NCBI GenBank assembly: GCA_002332905.1
Contig: DDAM01000020.1
Coordinates: forward strand, 134,595-192,986
Direction of reading: 5' to 3'
Origin: Firmicutes bacterium UBA2058
GTDB taxonomy: Bacteria; Bacillota; Clostridia; Tissierellales; Sedimentibacteraceae
Length of the DNA stretch: 58,392 nt
Shown here: in pieces, positions 26,164 to 36,200 of the stretch
Position numbering within the stretch: the stretch's first letter is position 1
How the letters are laid out: every line of letters starts with the position of its first letter
Notes under the pieces: generated by a model
What the model was told of the DNA's origin: nothing
The model's database searches: none
What the model saw: only the letters and a program-made list of their open reading frames with translations
Position numbers and translations under genes: made by a program

Positions 26164-26742
26164 TTTGACAATAAATAGATTTGAACGTTCTACAATGTAT
26201 TTGAGTACATAGTTTATCATAAGTATAGCTGCAACGAAAAAAATTGATCTTAGTGGATCCTCAAAAAAAGAACCTATATTAAATCCTATAACTGCCAAGG
26301 ATATAAGCATTACAAACTTAGATGGTATCAAAGCTACTAGAAATTCTTTCGTACTCATATTAGCAAGTGCAGATGCGCCACTTATCAAAAACGAAGGTGT
26401 AAAAGGAAAACAATATAGTAAAAATAAAACTGAAAAATTTTTAGACCTGATTTTTTCTAATGCTAAGTTATATTTACTTTTGCTTATTTTTTCTTCAATT
26501 TTCTTTCCGCCTATTTTTCTTATTAACATAAACAAAAGAAAAGAGCCTAAACAATTTCCTATCCATGAAAATAGATACCCCCAAAAAAATCCAAAAACTG
26601 TTACATTTATAGTAACAAATAATACTAATGGCAATATTGGGAAAAATGCTTCAATAACAGGTAAAAGTATACCTATTATTGGTCCACCTAATTCTACTGC
26701 TTTAATAATCTGTTCGCTGTTTATGCTGTTTAAAAAATCCAT
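26146..26742 (-). CDS. TVP38/DedA-type VTT-domain membrane protein
   Basis: 198 residues with five to six hydrophobic segments. The VTT (SNARE-associated/DedA) domain is visible in FGFFWGYLFSWIGNCLGSFL, then FSVLFLLYCFPFTPSFLISG, where F.P[F]TPS is the family's membrane-embedded motif, and ALANMSTKEFLVALIPSKF. The very basic C-terminus (VKRKKRK) is cytoplasmic. Family members are linked to lipid scrambling or proton-coupled transport; the role here is unknown. It has its own AGGAG site and is convergent with the BTAD regulator. Confidence 0.82.
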   Translation of the reverse strand: MDFLNSINSEQIIKAVELGGPIIGILLPVIEAFFPILPLVLFVTINVTVFGFFWGYLFSWIGNCLGSFLLFMLIRKIGGKKIEEKISKSKYNLALEKIRSKNFSVLFLLYCFPFTPSFLISGASALANMSTKEFLVALIPSKFVMLISLAVIGFNIGSFFEDPLRSIFFVAAILMINYVLKYIVERSNLFIVKRKKRK

Positions 26743-26896
26743 TTGTCATCTCCTAATAATGTTTCCTGAGTCTATGCATATTATATAATAACATTCAATT
26801 ATTAAAAATTCATTAAATTTCTCTTTATTTTTTATAAATAATTACTATAATATATATAGTATAAACATAATATTTAAATTAAAAGAAGGAAAGATT

Positions 26897-27403
26897 ATGC
26901 AATATTTTATAGGTATAAAGGTACCAAATAATTATAGTAAAACGATACAAAACATACGTGAAAGCCTTAATTTAAAAACTACAGAGCCGCATATAACAAT
27001 CATACCTCCAAATATATTACCAAATGATGACATTTTTATCAAAGATTTAATTTTATGTTGCAGTACTATTTCTCAGTTTGATATAGAAATAGCTGATATT
27101 GGTAAATTTGATGATAGAGTTATCTTTTTAAAAGTAAACTCAAGCGAAATAAGTAATGTAAAAAGTAAAATTGTTAATGCTCTTAACCTCACTGAAGAAA
27201 AAAGAAAATTTGTGCCACATTTAACTATTTTGAAAAGAAAATATATGAGCAAAACAAATATAGAAAAGGTACAGCAGATAGTAAAAAACAAGCTTCCTTA
27301 TAAGCAAAAATATATTGTAACAAGTCTAGTAGTATATCAACAAAAAACAGATAATGCTGCATTTGCTCCATACATGGAAATTCCACTAAACTCACAAAAT
27401 TAA
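26897..27403 (+). CDS. 2H phosphoesterase (2'-5' RNA ligase/LigT family)
   Basis: 168 residues. It has the two H-x-T/S motifs of the 2H superfamily: PHITIIPP at about residue 33 and PHLTILKR at about residue 113, spaced as usual. Members hydrolyse 2',3'-cyclic or 2'-5' phosphodiester bonds in RNA or nucleotides. AAGGAAAG precedes the ATG. It stands alone between divergent genes and ends at a terminator. The natural substrate cannot be inferred. Confidence 0.85.
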   Translation: MQYFIGIKVPNNYSKTIQNIRESLNLKTTEPHITIIPPNILPNDDIFIKDLILCCSTISQFDIEIADIGKFDDRVIFLKVNSSEISNVKSKIVNALNLTEEKRKFVPHLTILKRKYMSKTNIEKVQQIVKNKLPYKQKYIVTSLVVYQQKTDNAAFAPYMEIPLNSQN

Positions 27404-27456
27404 ATATAGTCACTTATTAGTTTAAGAGTTGAGTATGGAAAAGATTGAAAATGAAT

Positions 27457-27507
27457 AAAAAAATGCTACACATTTTTACCAACATAATAAAGTGTGTAGC
27501 ATTTTTT
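27457..27507. terminator. Bidirectional terminator
   Basis: AAATGCTACACA pairs with TGTGTAGCATTT, flanked by A and T runs, between the convergent 2H phosphoesterase and glmM genes. Confidence 0.85.
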
Positions 27508-27542
27508 CAATTAATTCTAATTAACAAATCTCCATTTTCATT

Positions 27543-28889
27543 TTATCTAAGCTTTTCTTCAATTAGCTTTGCTAATTCCTCTGCATAAATCTTTATTTCA
27601 TCATGATTATCTCCTTCAATCATGACTCTAACTAATGGCTCAGTACCAGATGGCCTTATTAGCACTCTACCCTTGCCTGCAAAGTGTTTTTCAATTTCAC
27701 TTATTTTAGTCATTATTGCTTCATCTTTTAAATAATCATTTTTCTTTTCAGCGTTAATAGTTGCATTAACTAATACCTGAGGCATAACCTTCATAACAGA
27801 GGCAAGCTTTGATAATCTAAGTCTAGTTTCTTTAACTACAGACATAAGTTGTATACCGGTAAGAAGTCCATCACCAGTAGTGTTATAATCTAAAAATATT
27901 ATATGTCCAGACTGCTCACCACCAAGAGAATAATTATTATTTCTCATTTCCTCTAACACATATCTGTCTCCAACCTTAGTTTTTACTAAATTAACACCAT
28001 TTTCTTTTAGCGCTATATCAAGTCCCATATTGCTCATTACAGTTCCTACAACTGTATTGTTTTTAAGCATACCCTTTTTCTTTAGGTGTAGCCCACAAAT
28101 GGCAAGCACATGGTCTCCGTCTACTATATTTCCATTTTCATCACAGGCGATTAATCTATCAGCATCTCCATCAAAGGATAATCCAATATCAGCACCCGTT
28201 TCAAGAACTAGTCTTTGAATTTCTTCTGGCTTTGTAGAGCCGCAATTAACATTTATATTAATTCCATTTGGATCATTATGCATAACAAATACCTGAGCTC
28301 CTAATTCATTTAAAAGCTCTGGAGCTGCTTGATATGCTGCACCATTACCGCAGTCAACAGCAACTTTAAGTCCTTCAAAATTTACATCTATTGTGTCCTT
28401 TAGAAAATTCATATATTTTCTTATAGGATTATCTATTCTTATCTTTCTTCCAACTTTTCCTCCAGTTGGTACACTATCTATGTCTAAATCATTGAATATA
28501 TATTCTTCGATTGAATTTTCTATCTCATCTGTTAACTTAAATGACTCTTCATTAAAAAATTTAATTCCGTTGTATTCTACTGGGTTGTGTGATGCTGATA
28601 TCATTACTCCACCATCAGCTTCAAGGATTTTTATAAGACATGCAATAGCTGGTGTTGGTACAACGCCTACATACAAAACATCTATTCCAGCTGAATTTAG
28701 TCCTGCTGATAATGCTCCTTCAAGCATATCTCCAGATATTCTTGTATCCATTCCAACTACCATTTTAGGTCTTTCCTTTCCTTTTGTTAAGAAAAAACCT
28801 CCTATTCTTCCTAGCTTATATGCTAAATCCGCTGATAAATCTATATTAGCGATTCCTCTAACACCATCAGTTCCAAACAATTTACCCAT
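27543..28889 (-). CDS. glmM: Phosphoglucosamine mutase
   Basis: About 448 residues. It interconverts glucosamine-6-P and glucosamine-1-P for UDP-GlcNAc and peptidoglycan synthesis. Motifs: KLFGTDGVRGIAN at the start, catalytic phosphoserine loop GVMISASHNPVEYNG (about residue 100), Mg-binding LSFDGDADRLIA, sugar-binding GGEQSGHII and phosphate-binding VRPSGTEPLVRVM-type loop (here IRPSGTEPLVRVM). Upstream codons precede the TTAGGAGG site, so the start is the ATG at 28887-28889. It follows the hypothetical gene at 28903 by 13 bases and probably shares its transcript. Confidence 0.96.
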   Translation of the reverse strand: MGKLFGTDGVRGIANIDLSADLAYKLGRIGGFFLTKGKERPKMVVGMDTRISGDMLEGALSAGLNSAGIDVLYVGVVPTPAIACLIKILEADGGVMISASHNPVEYNGIKFFNEESFKLTDEIENSIEEYIFNDLDIDSVPTGGKVGRKIRIDNPIRKYMNFLKDTIDVNFEGLKVAVDCGNGAAYQAAPELLNELGAQVFVMHNDPNGININVNCGSTKPEEIQRLVLETGADIGLSFDGDADRLIACDENGNIVDGDHVLAICGLHLKKKGMLKNNTVVGTVMSNMGLDIALKENGVNLVKTKVGDRYVLEEMRNNNYSLGGEQSGHIIFLDYNTTGDGLLTGIQLMSVVKETRLRLSKLASVMKVMPQVLVNATINAEKKNDYLKDEAIMTKISEIEKHFAGKGRVLIRPSGTEPLVRVMIEGDNHDEIKIYAEELAKLIEEKLR

Positions 28890-28902
28890 TCTAAAATTCC
28901 TC

Positions 28903-29454
28903 CTAATATTTTTGATTAACATAATAATCTATAACAGACTTTTTACTGCAATTTAAAAATACATTTTCCTTTTTCAAAGCACCTAATATCCATTCAGACT
29001 GAGAATGTAAAACTGCAAACTCATAGTCCTTCAAAACTATTTCGTACAACTTACCCTCTAATACTGATGATTCCATATTTATAAAATATGCCTCTACATT
29101 CTTATACTTTAAAAAGCGCAACAATCTAAAGGTTGTCTTATCCTTTTCATCATAATAATACTTAACATCGTCTAGGTACTTGCTATAAAAATTAAGGCAT
29201 TTACCATTTTCTCTTAGTTCTTGTGCAACCACCTTATAATATTTAGCCATAACATTATAAAATTGATAGTTATACATCCCTTTTTCAAAACTATCTATTG
29301 TTGTAAATGGCTTAATTTTATTATCAATCATATAATTGTAGTTTAAGTCTAGAAAGCTTTTTTTGTCTATTTCACCATTCATATGACTAATAATCAATTT
29401 ATCCCTATTTTCAAAAAAGCTATTAATGGTATTAATATTTTCTATATCGCTCAT
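28903..29454 (-). CDS. Conserved hypothetical protein (possibly DUF6648)
   Basis: 183 residues, mostly helical, soluble, rich in Tyr, Phe, Lys and Asp, with no signal peptide and no membrane helix. I do not recognise a catalytic motif; the pattern SQSEWILGALKK and the overall length recall a DUF6648-type clostridial family, with low certainty. It begins directly at the stop of the methyltransferase gene (TAAATG) and ends 13 bases before glmM, so it sits in a methyltransferase-hypothetical-glmM transcript. Confidence 0.65.
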   Translation of the reverse strand: MSDIENINTINSFFENRDKLIISHMNGEIDKKSFLDLNYNYMIDNKIKPFTTIDSFEKGMYNYQFYNVMAKYYKVVAQELRENGKCLNFYSKYLDDVKYYYDEKDKTTFRLLRFLKYKNVEAYFINMESSVLEGKLYEIVLKDYEFAVLHSQSEWILGALKKENVFLNCSKKSVIDYYVNQKY

Positions 29455-30813
29455 TTATAACATTCTCCACTGTTTTTTATAGTAGTTTTTCATAACTCCC
29501 CCTGCTACCTTCCCCCAGCCTAGACTATATCCGTCAACACACATCAAGCTCCATCCATCCTTTGAATCTACTTCTATGGTCTCTCCCTTTAAATATTTAA
29601 TTATTCTTACATCATCGCTGTTTAGGTTAGTAATATTATTTGAGCTATTCTTATTAAGACAAAGCGCTAGCTCTTGAGACGGTATAAATCTATTGTTTTT
29701 AATTTCTCCTAGATTAAGTCCCATGCTCATTGACTTAATATTTTTTAAATCTATTATATTATTAGGCAATAAGTATAGTTCACCATTATGATTGTGAACA
29801 TTATTTTTATAGCTATCATCTAAATTATATTCACTGGCAAAATCATAATATGTTTCTATGCCCTTACTATTTACATTAAAGTTAGAGCTATTTGCCTTAT
29901 AGTTTCCATAATTTTTCTTTAATTTTGCTATAAAATGTCCTTCACCCTTTAATTTATGGGGCCAAGCTCGTCTAACCTTAACCAAGCTTTCGTGACCATC
30001 TACCCATTCAGGTCTACCTGTACTTAATCCTTCAATGTTTATGTCTATCACTTCAAATTCTTTGTAAGTATCTATAAACCAATTTATTATACCCTCATTT
30101 TCTTCAGGAGAAAATGTACAGGTTGAGTATACTAACTCTCCACCTTCTTTAAGCATTTTTTGTACTGAGTTTAAAATGTTTTTTTGCATTACAATATATT
30201 TTTCATTATCAGCCTCATAGTTTTTTAAATCCTTTTTTATGAGGCCTTCTCCAGAGCATGGAGCATCAACTAAAATTTTATCGAAATATCCGCTTAATAC
30301 ATTTTCTAAAGCCTCTGGTTTTTGATTTAAAACTATGCTGTTTTTTACACCAAATAATGAAATGTTTTTTTGCAATGCAATAGCACGCTTAGGATTAATA
30401 TCATTTGATACTAGAATTCCGGCGTTTTGCAACTTAGCAGCTATCTGAGTTGATTTTCCACCTGGGGCTGCACTTATATCTAGCACTCTATCACCCGGTT
30501 TAACTTCAAGTGCTTCAGCAGGAAGCATAGCGCTAGGCTCTTGAAGATAATATAATCCAGCATAATAATATGGATGCTTTCCAGGTCTTTCATCCTGTGA
30601 TGCCATGCCATCCTTAGATAAATAAAAGCCTTCGTCACACCAGGGTACCTGCTCCATTGCAAATGGCACTGTCTTTATAAACTCATCCCTACTTATTTTT
30701 AATTTGTTATATCTGATTCCTTTGTGAAGCTCTAATTCAAGCGATTTAAAAAAATCATCTGTTTCTTCATCTAAAAGAGCTTTTATTTTATTATAAAAAA
30801 ATTCTTTTTTCAT
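29455..30813 (-). CDS. RsmF/NOL1-type RNA m5C methyltransferase
   Basis: About 452 residues. A Rossmann SAM domain with motif I VLDISAAPGGKSTQIAAKL (about residue 110), VSNDINPKRA, motif IV VDAPCSGEGLIKK with catalytic Cys, and motif VI YSTCTFSPEENEG with the second Cys, as in RsmF/YebU. The C-terminal 140 residues match the RNA-binding extension of RsmF-like proteins (IIKYLKGETIEV, DGWSLMCVDGYSLGWGKV). It would methylate cytosine in 16S rRNA or tRNA. Start is uncertain: ATG at 30811-30813, or four codons earlier at 30825; the ribosome site is weak. Confidence 0.88.
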   Translation of the reverse strand: MKKEFFYNKIKALLDEETDDFFKSLELELHKGIRYNKLKISRDEFIKTVPFAMEQVPWCDEGFYLSKDGMASQDERPGKHPYYYAGLYYLQEPSAMLPAEALEVKPGDRVLDISAAPGGKSTQIAAKLQNAGILVSNDINPKRAIALQKNISLFGVKNSIVLNQKPEALENVLSGYFDKILVDAPCSGEGLIKKDLKNYEADNEKYIVMQKNILNSVQKMLKEGGELVYSTCTFSPEENEGIINWFIDTYKEFEVIDINIEGLSTGRPEWVDGHESLVKVRRAWPHKLKGEGHFIAKLKKNYGNYKANSSNFNVNSKGIETYYDFASEYNLDDSYKNNVHNHNGELYLLPNNIIDLKNIKSMSMGLNLGEIKNNRFIPSQELALCLNKNSSNNITNLNSDDVRIIKYLKGETIEVDSKDGWSLMCVDGYSLGWGKVAGGVMKNYYKKQWRML

Positions 30814-30953
30814 TTTCACCATCATAAATTACATTAATAATCAAATTATTTTACCAAATAAATTCATATTTATCAACTCTAAAATAAGAACATAGCTTAC
30901 TTATACAATCAATAATAATAAATGAAACCCTAGAACCTTGTTATTTACACATT

Positions 30954-30978
30954 AAAAAAGCCCCTATATAATAGAGGC
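30954..30978 (-). terminator. Terminator of the P-loop protein gene
   Basis: On the minus strand GCCTCTAT pairs with ATAGGGGC (one G-U) and is followed by TTTTTT, 18 bases past the stop codon. Confidence 0.75.
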
Positions 30979-30995
30979 CTATATCATATAAATAT

Positions 30996-31412
30996 CTAAG
31001 CGTATACCTTTTCTCTCATAGAATCTGATATATCTTCAACATCAAAATTCAAACTTAAAACAAATTTTACATCAAACTTAGCTGCAAGTTGTTCTAATCT
31101 ATTGACTATAATTTTCGATTTTTCTTCATTACAAGCATCAGTAATCTTATACAATCCATCGATAAAAACCATTTCTATATCATAGTCTGTAGCGAGTAAT
31201 CCACATACAAAGCCGTGAAATTGTTCTTCATTAGTTAAACCGTACTCTTTAGTATTAATGTAACGAATGTTATGGTCTAGATCATAAATATGCTTATTGT
31301 TAGCTTCAATAAAAACCATTTTTCCTTGAACCTTAGCAATCTCACTGTTTGCCATCTCAATCATTTTACGTGTTTTTCCTGATCCATTATGACCACAAAT
31401 TAAACTCACCAT
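30996..31412 (-). CDS. Small P-loop ATP-binding protein
   Basis: About 138 residues. Walker A CGHNGSGKTRKMIEMA is at the N-terminus, and a Walker B-like hydrophobic strand IEMVFIDGLYKIT is near residue 90. The short length suggests a minimal RecA/AAA-like or twitching-motility-type NTPase. The ATG at 31410-31412 follows AGGAG; the upstream frame extension has no better site. It is monocistronic. No specific function can be assigned. Confidence 0.75.
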   Translation of the reverse strand: MVSLICGHNGSGKTRKMIEMANSEIAKVQGKMVFIEANNKHIYDLDHNIRYINTKEYGLTNEEQFHGFVCGLLATDYDIEMVFIDGLYKITDACNEEKSKIIVNRLEQLAAKFDVKFVLSLNFDVEDISDSMREKVYA

Positions 31413-31557
31413 GATAATCACTCTCCTAAGTTTATTTTTTATTTAAAATTGTTTCTATGTAGATATATATTAACATATTTTGAAAATGTTTGCACCACAT
31501 TTTTTATTAAAAAGCTCTTTATTTATAAATAATATTAAATAATATTATTTAATAAAA

Positions 31558-32472
31558 TTATTTAGCCTTTATGCCTTGAAAAGTTTGTTTTTTTATCATT
31601 TCACTTTCTATTTCTTCTTTAATTTTCCACCAACTGATTCCCCAGTTAACAAATAAAGAATTTTCTTTCGGTGCCCTTCCAATGAGCCTTTGTACAATTA
31701 TATCCTTATCTAAATATTCCAAAAATGTTATAACTCTTTTAACATAATCATCCTTTGATAAAAGATTTAGCTTACCTTTCTTGAGTAGTGTACCCATTAC
31801 AGTATTTTCTATTACATATAATGAATGTAATTTAACTTGTTCGACTTTTAATACCGACAAAATCTTGGCTGTTTCTACAACGTCATCCATATCATCATAT
31901 GGTAAATTTAATATAAGATGTGCACAAATCTCAAAATTATATTTTTTAATTCTAAAAACAGCATCTATAAATTCTGCTAATGTATGCCCTCTGTTAATTT
32001 TTTTTAGGGTATGATAGTTTACAGTCTGAAGACCCAATTCTATAGATATATTTATACCAGTTCTTTTATTAAACTCACTTAAAAACTCTAAATATTCATT
32101 GCTTACACAATCTGGTCTAGTTGATATTGCAACCTCAACTATATTATCCATAGCTGTTTGATTTACATACTCTTTAAACTTTTCAAGCTGTAAATATGTA
32201 TTTGTATAATTTTGAAAATATGCTATAAATTTTGTAGCTTTATATTTCTTATTAATATACTCCATGTTTTTATTTAATTGCTCTTGCACAGACATTGTAT
32301 TTTCAAGCATTTCAAATCCTGCACCTACTTCAGCACAATAGGTACATCCACCAACCCCTAAGCTGCCGTCTCTGTTTGGACATGTTACAGGTATATTAAT
32401 AGGCAATTTATATACTTTTTCCCCATATTTTTTCTTCAAATATTTTGAATATTCATTATATAATTCATTCAT
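31558..32472 (-). CDS. TIGR01212-family radical SAM protein (YhcC-like)
   Basis: 304 residues. The N-terminal cluster motif is CPNRDGSLGVGGCTYC, the long-spaced radical SAM cysteine pattern of the YhcC/TIGR01212 family. It continues with FIAYFQNYTNTY, VAISTRPDCVS, INISIELGLQTVNYHTLKKI and LHSLYVIENTVMG. It is a 4Fe-4S, S-adenosylmethionine-dependent enzyme of undetermined substrate, related to Elp3-type tRNA-modifying proteins. GAAGGCG precedes the ATG. Monocistronic. Confidence 0.92.
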   Translation of the reverse strand: MNELYNEYSKYLKKKYGEKVYKLPINIPVTCPNRDGSLGVGGCTYCAEVGAGFEMLENTMSVQEQLNKNMEYINKKYKATKFIAYFQNYTNTYLQLEKFKEYVNQTAMDNIVEVAISTRPDCVSNEYLEFLSEFNKRTGINISIELGLQTVNYHTLKKINRGHTLAEFIDAVFRIKKYNFEICAHLILNLPYDDMDDVVETAKILSVLKVEQVKLHSLYVIENTVMGTLLKKGKLNLLSKDDYVKRVITFLEYLDKDIIVQRLIGRAPKENSLFVNWGISWWKIKEEIESEMIKKQTFQGIKAK

Positions 32473-32692
32473 ACTTCGCCTTCTTAGTTATCATTAGTTT
32501 ATTAAACATATTTAAATTTTAAAAAATTATTTTAATACAAATCTTAATTATTAAACATAATGTTTTAGTATTTATACAAGATTTAACTTTTTATGTAATC
32601 TTGGTTTTATTATTCATTTTTTATATAGCATTATTTTAACATAAAAACAAACAATATAAATAAGTAAAATTTTATTTTGGAGGTCAATTAAT

Positions 32693-32911
32693 ATGCATAT
32701 AAAACAAGGTTTAGTTCCAACAGTTATAGGTACAGCTGTTACAGCCGCTGGATTTGCATTAAAAGATACAATACCTAAACCATATAGCAGTGGATTGGTT
32801 GGTTTTGGATTGGCACACATAGTATTAGGTTCAGTGGATATGATGAATAATAAAAGTGCCGTACAAAAAACTGCCAGACAATTTAATAAGGTATTAAATT
32901 CATTTAAGTAA
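32693..32911 (+). CDS. Small hypothetical protein (72 aa)
   Basis: 72 residues with a GGAGG site nine bases before the ATG and a strong terminator after the stop. The first 50 residues are Gly/Ala/Val-rich with two weakly hydrophobic segments (VPTVIGTAVTAAGFAL, GLVGFGLAHIVLGSV); the C-terminus is basic (VQKTARQFNKVLNSFK). It may be a small membrane-associated protein. I do not recognise the family. Confidence 0.7.
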   Translation: MHIKQGLVPTVIGTAVTAAGFALKDTIPKPYSSGLVGFGLAHIVLGSVDMMNNKSAVQKTARQFNKVLNSFK

Positions 32912-32916
32912 TTTTT

Positions 32917-32958
32917 AAAAATATGGGCGTTGCAACGAATTGCAACGTCCATATTTTT
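32917..32958. terminator. Bidirectional terminator
   Basis: ATATGGGCGTTGCAA pairs with TTGCAACGTCCATAT (one G-U), with A and T runs outside, between two convergent small genes. Confidence 0.9.
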
Positions 32959-32976
32959 GAATTACATTAATTAATT

Positions 32977-33168
32977 TTAGTTAAATATTATGTACAGTAA
33001 AGAATACACTCCAGCTAAACCAATAAGAATATAAAGAGCTCTTCCAATTGGTTTTTTTAAACCACCAAAATAATTTTCAATTAAATCAACTTTAAACAGT
33101 CCGTACAATCCCCAATTAAGTGATCCTAAAATAATTAATATTGAAGCTATAGCTGTAATTAGTCTCAT
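32977..33168 (-). CDS. DUF378 family membrane protein (YuzA-like)
   Basis: 63 residues with two membrane helices. The DUF378 pattern is clear: ITAIASILIILGSLNWGLYG followed by FKVDLIENYFGG and ALYILIGLAGVYSLLYI. An upstream ATG contains the GGGGGA ribosome site, so the start is the ATG at 33166-33168. The function of this small family is unknown. Confidence 0.88.
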   Translation of the reverse strand: MRLITAIASILIILGSLNWGLYGLFKVDLIENYFGGLKKPIGRALYILIGLAGVYSLLYIIFN

Positions 33169-33190
33169 ATTATTTTCCCCCATTGTTTTT

Positions 33191-33219
33191 ATACTAATTA
33201 TCTATTAGATAATTAGTAT
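33191..33219. repeat. 29-bp palindrome upstream of the DUF378 gene
   Basis: ATACTAATTATCTA and TAGATAATTAGTAT flank a single central base. It lies 23 bases before the DUF378 start and 29 bases after the end of the giant gene, so it could be an operator or a transcript-end hairpin. Confidence 0.5.
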
Positions 33220-33247
33220 ATTATATTTTAACAATAAAATAATATGT

Positions 33248-36200
33248 CTAGTATTTAACTATACGCTCAATCCTTATTAAATCTTTGATATCATTTTCAA
33301 TATAATTAGAAATATTTTTATTTAAATCATAATAAATATTGTCTCCTTTTACAGGATATCTAGGAAATTTAACTACTTCACATAAATTTTTAAGCACTAA
33401 ATTTTTATCAAAGATATTTTTATATTCAAGTTCTAATTTTTGGAAAATGTTTTTAGCATTTTCCAAGCATAACATTGATAAATCATAAATTATATCTTTA
33501 GATGCACCACTTACAAAACTTGGAGAAACATAAGGTAGAATATGGTTTATAGATGGAATTAAATTTAATTTTAATTCATCATCGCTTAGTACAGTGTTTC
33601 CACCAAAAAACGGATATAGCATACTTTCTCTTAGCCATAGTCTAAGATTTGGGATAAAATACGCACTATCTACCTTTCTATCATGAATCTCCATTATATC
33701 TTTACCATTACTAGATAGAATACCAACAATTATTTTTTGCACATTAACATCTCTACTTTTTAAAATAGGATCTATGCCAACAATTTCATGACAATTGTGC
33801 ATTACATCATCAACTAATATAATTGGTTTATCAAATGATTTTATAACATCAATTTGATTAGAAATTGATGAATAAAATGGGTATTCCATAATTTCAAAAT
33901 CTCTATTATCATAATTAAATGTTTTTTCAATATGCAATGATTTAGTTGCAACATTAGGCACGATTTTTCCATTTAAAACATTTCCAAACGGAACACAAAT
34001 ATATTCATTTTTACTTTCGTTATTTGAGGTTTTTCTAGTGGAATGGCAAACCTCACTTACCTTCTCTACAAGTGCCTGTTGAAGCATTTGAACATCAAAG
34101 GACAATACAAGACTGTTAGGATACAGTTTAGTTAAAGCACTTTTAAGTTTTTTTCTTGTTTCAAGTATTAAATCTTTAATTTTTTGAGAAGAAATTAAAG
34201 GCTCCTTAATATAATTTTGTATATCTAAAGTTAAACATATTGGGAATTTCATATCAACAGCATATATATCTTTCTTAAAATCTCCAACATTTAATTTTTT
34301 AAATCCGTGAAGCTCTAATAGTTCAAATGTTTTATCACTATTATAATTTAAAAGTGTATTGCAATATAAAGCATAGGTAAAATCATTTTTTAAACAGTAT
34401 AATAATGTTTCTGTCAGCAGAGTCTGTTCAAGCTCTGGTATTGTTTCAGTTGGATTAGTATACATTCCATCAATTATTATAATTTTCCCAGAGGTATTTT
34501 CTCTTACATAATTGGCAATATCTATATTTCCAAATTCACGATACATTTGTGCAGTGCCAATATGATGAAATGCTGAAAATCCCAACAATTTATTTGATTT
34601 TGAGTTTTCTCTTATTACCAATAGGCTTATATTTTTATTTACTAACTCCTCACCTATATTTTCATACAAATTTGTGTACATAAATATATAGTGACCTATT
34701 TCATCAACAATGTTTTCACTTAAATCATTAATGATTTCGATTTTAAAGGGACGTTTATTTGCTACTATTTTATTTTGTTGCTCCCTTAAATAAATGCTTG
34801 TATTATAAATATATTTAGATGCTTGTGAATCAATATTTTTTTCACCACTATCTATCAATATGCCAAGTTCAATAATATTGCCTTTTATTTTTTCCTTTAC
34901 TTCATTTAGCTTAATTTTTTGACTGTCTTCTGTAAAGTTATTAGTTGTAAAAATTAAATGATTAAAGCTAAATATAGAGTTTTTTATTAATTTTTGTTTA
35001 TATATAGAATCATTTAAAAACATTTCTTCACTAGCAACTACATAAATTTCTTTACTAGAAAACATAGATTTTAATTTCACTAAATCAGCAGAATTTCCTA
35101 AATTCACCCTTGAAATTTCTGGTAGAAGGTAGGTTTCAAATTCATCAGCTATTGAAATATCTACAATTTTTTTTCTTATTTTATAAGGCTGTGTATTTTT
35201 CCACCAACTAAATTCATCAATATCAAGATAAACATCATATCCTAATTTTTTTATTTCCTTAATGATTTTTTTATGACCCAAAGTAAATGGATCAAAAGAA
35301 TTGCAAAAATACGCAATCTTATTATTTATAGGCATATCAAGTCTATTATTATGAATATAATAATTGCTAATAAATTTATATATATTATTAAAAGATATTG
35401 CTCTATTTAAAAAATACAGATAATTTGTATTTTTTTGCTCTAATAAATTCAATATTTTTTTCCCTATACATTTGAACACTGTGTATTTATCATTATCACT
35501 AAGTATTTTACTATTAAATACTTGATTGCTGATAAAAAATAGTGTGTCCATTTTAACTTGCTCATCATTGTTAGCGAGTCCACTTATAATAATGCTTAAA
35601 ATTCTAATTAATCTATTGTTATATTCATCTATATTTTGTTCAAATATATCCTTATATTCAGAGTAGTACTCTATCATTACACTTAATGTTTTTAACGCAA
35701 GTGAACTTACTGGTTTGTTAGAATCGTTATATAATCTTTGAATTTCAAATATACCTTCATCTAACTCTTTAGGATGCAACAGCAATATAAATTTACCCAA
35801 ATAATTAGGAATATACTTTGAAAATTCAAATTCATCAATTTCTAATCCTTTTATAAGCTCTATGGATATTTCATTTCTTTGATCTATAGTTAAAAATGGG
35901 CCAATACTTAGAAGTGCTTTACCTGCTTTATTTCTAACTACCTCTTTTGCACTAACCTTAACAAGATTGCACAAATGCGCTGCTGTATGCAAAAGTACAA
36001 CTTCATTTGAATTATTAACTATATCTAGGATAAAGTCAATGTTAACTATTTTTTCCATCCAATTAGTCGCAGCTTTTAGATTAATTAAAAATATTTCAGA
36101 AATTCTCTTACTTTTTAAACTCATAAACTCATCATAATCATTGATAATTATTTCTGTACTGTTTATATTAAGTAAGATTTTATATTTCAGAAAGTTAATT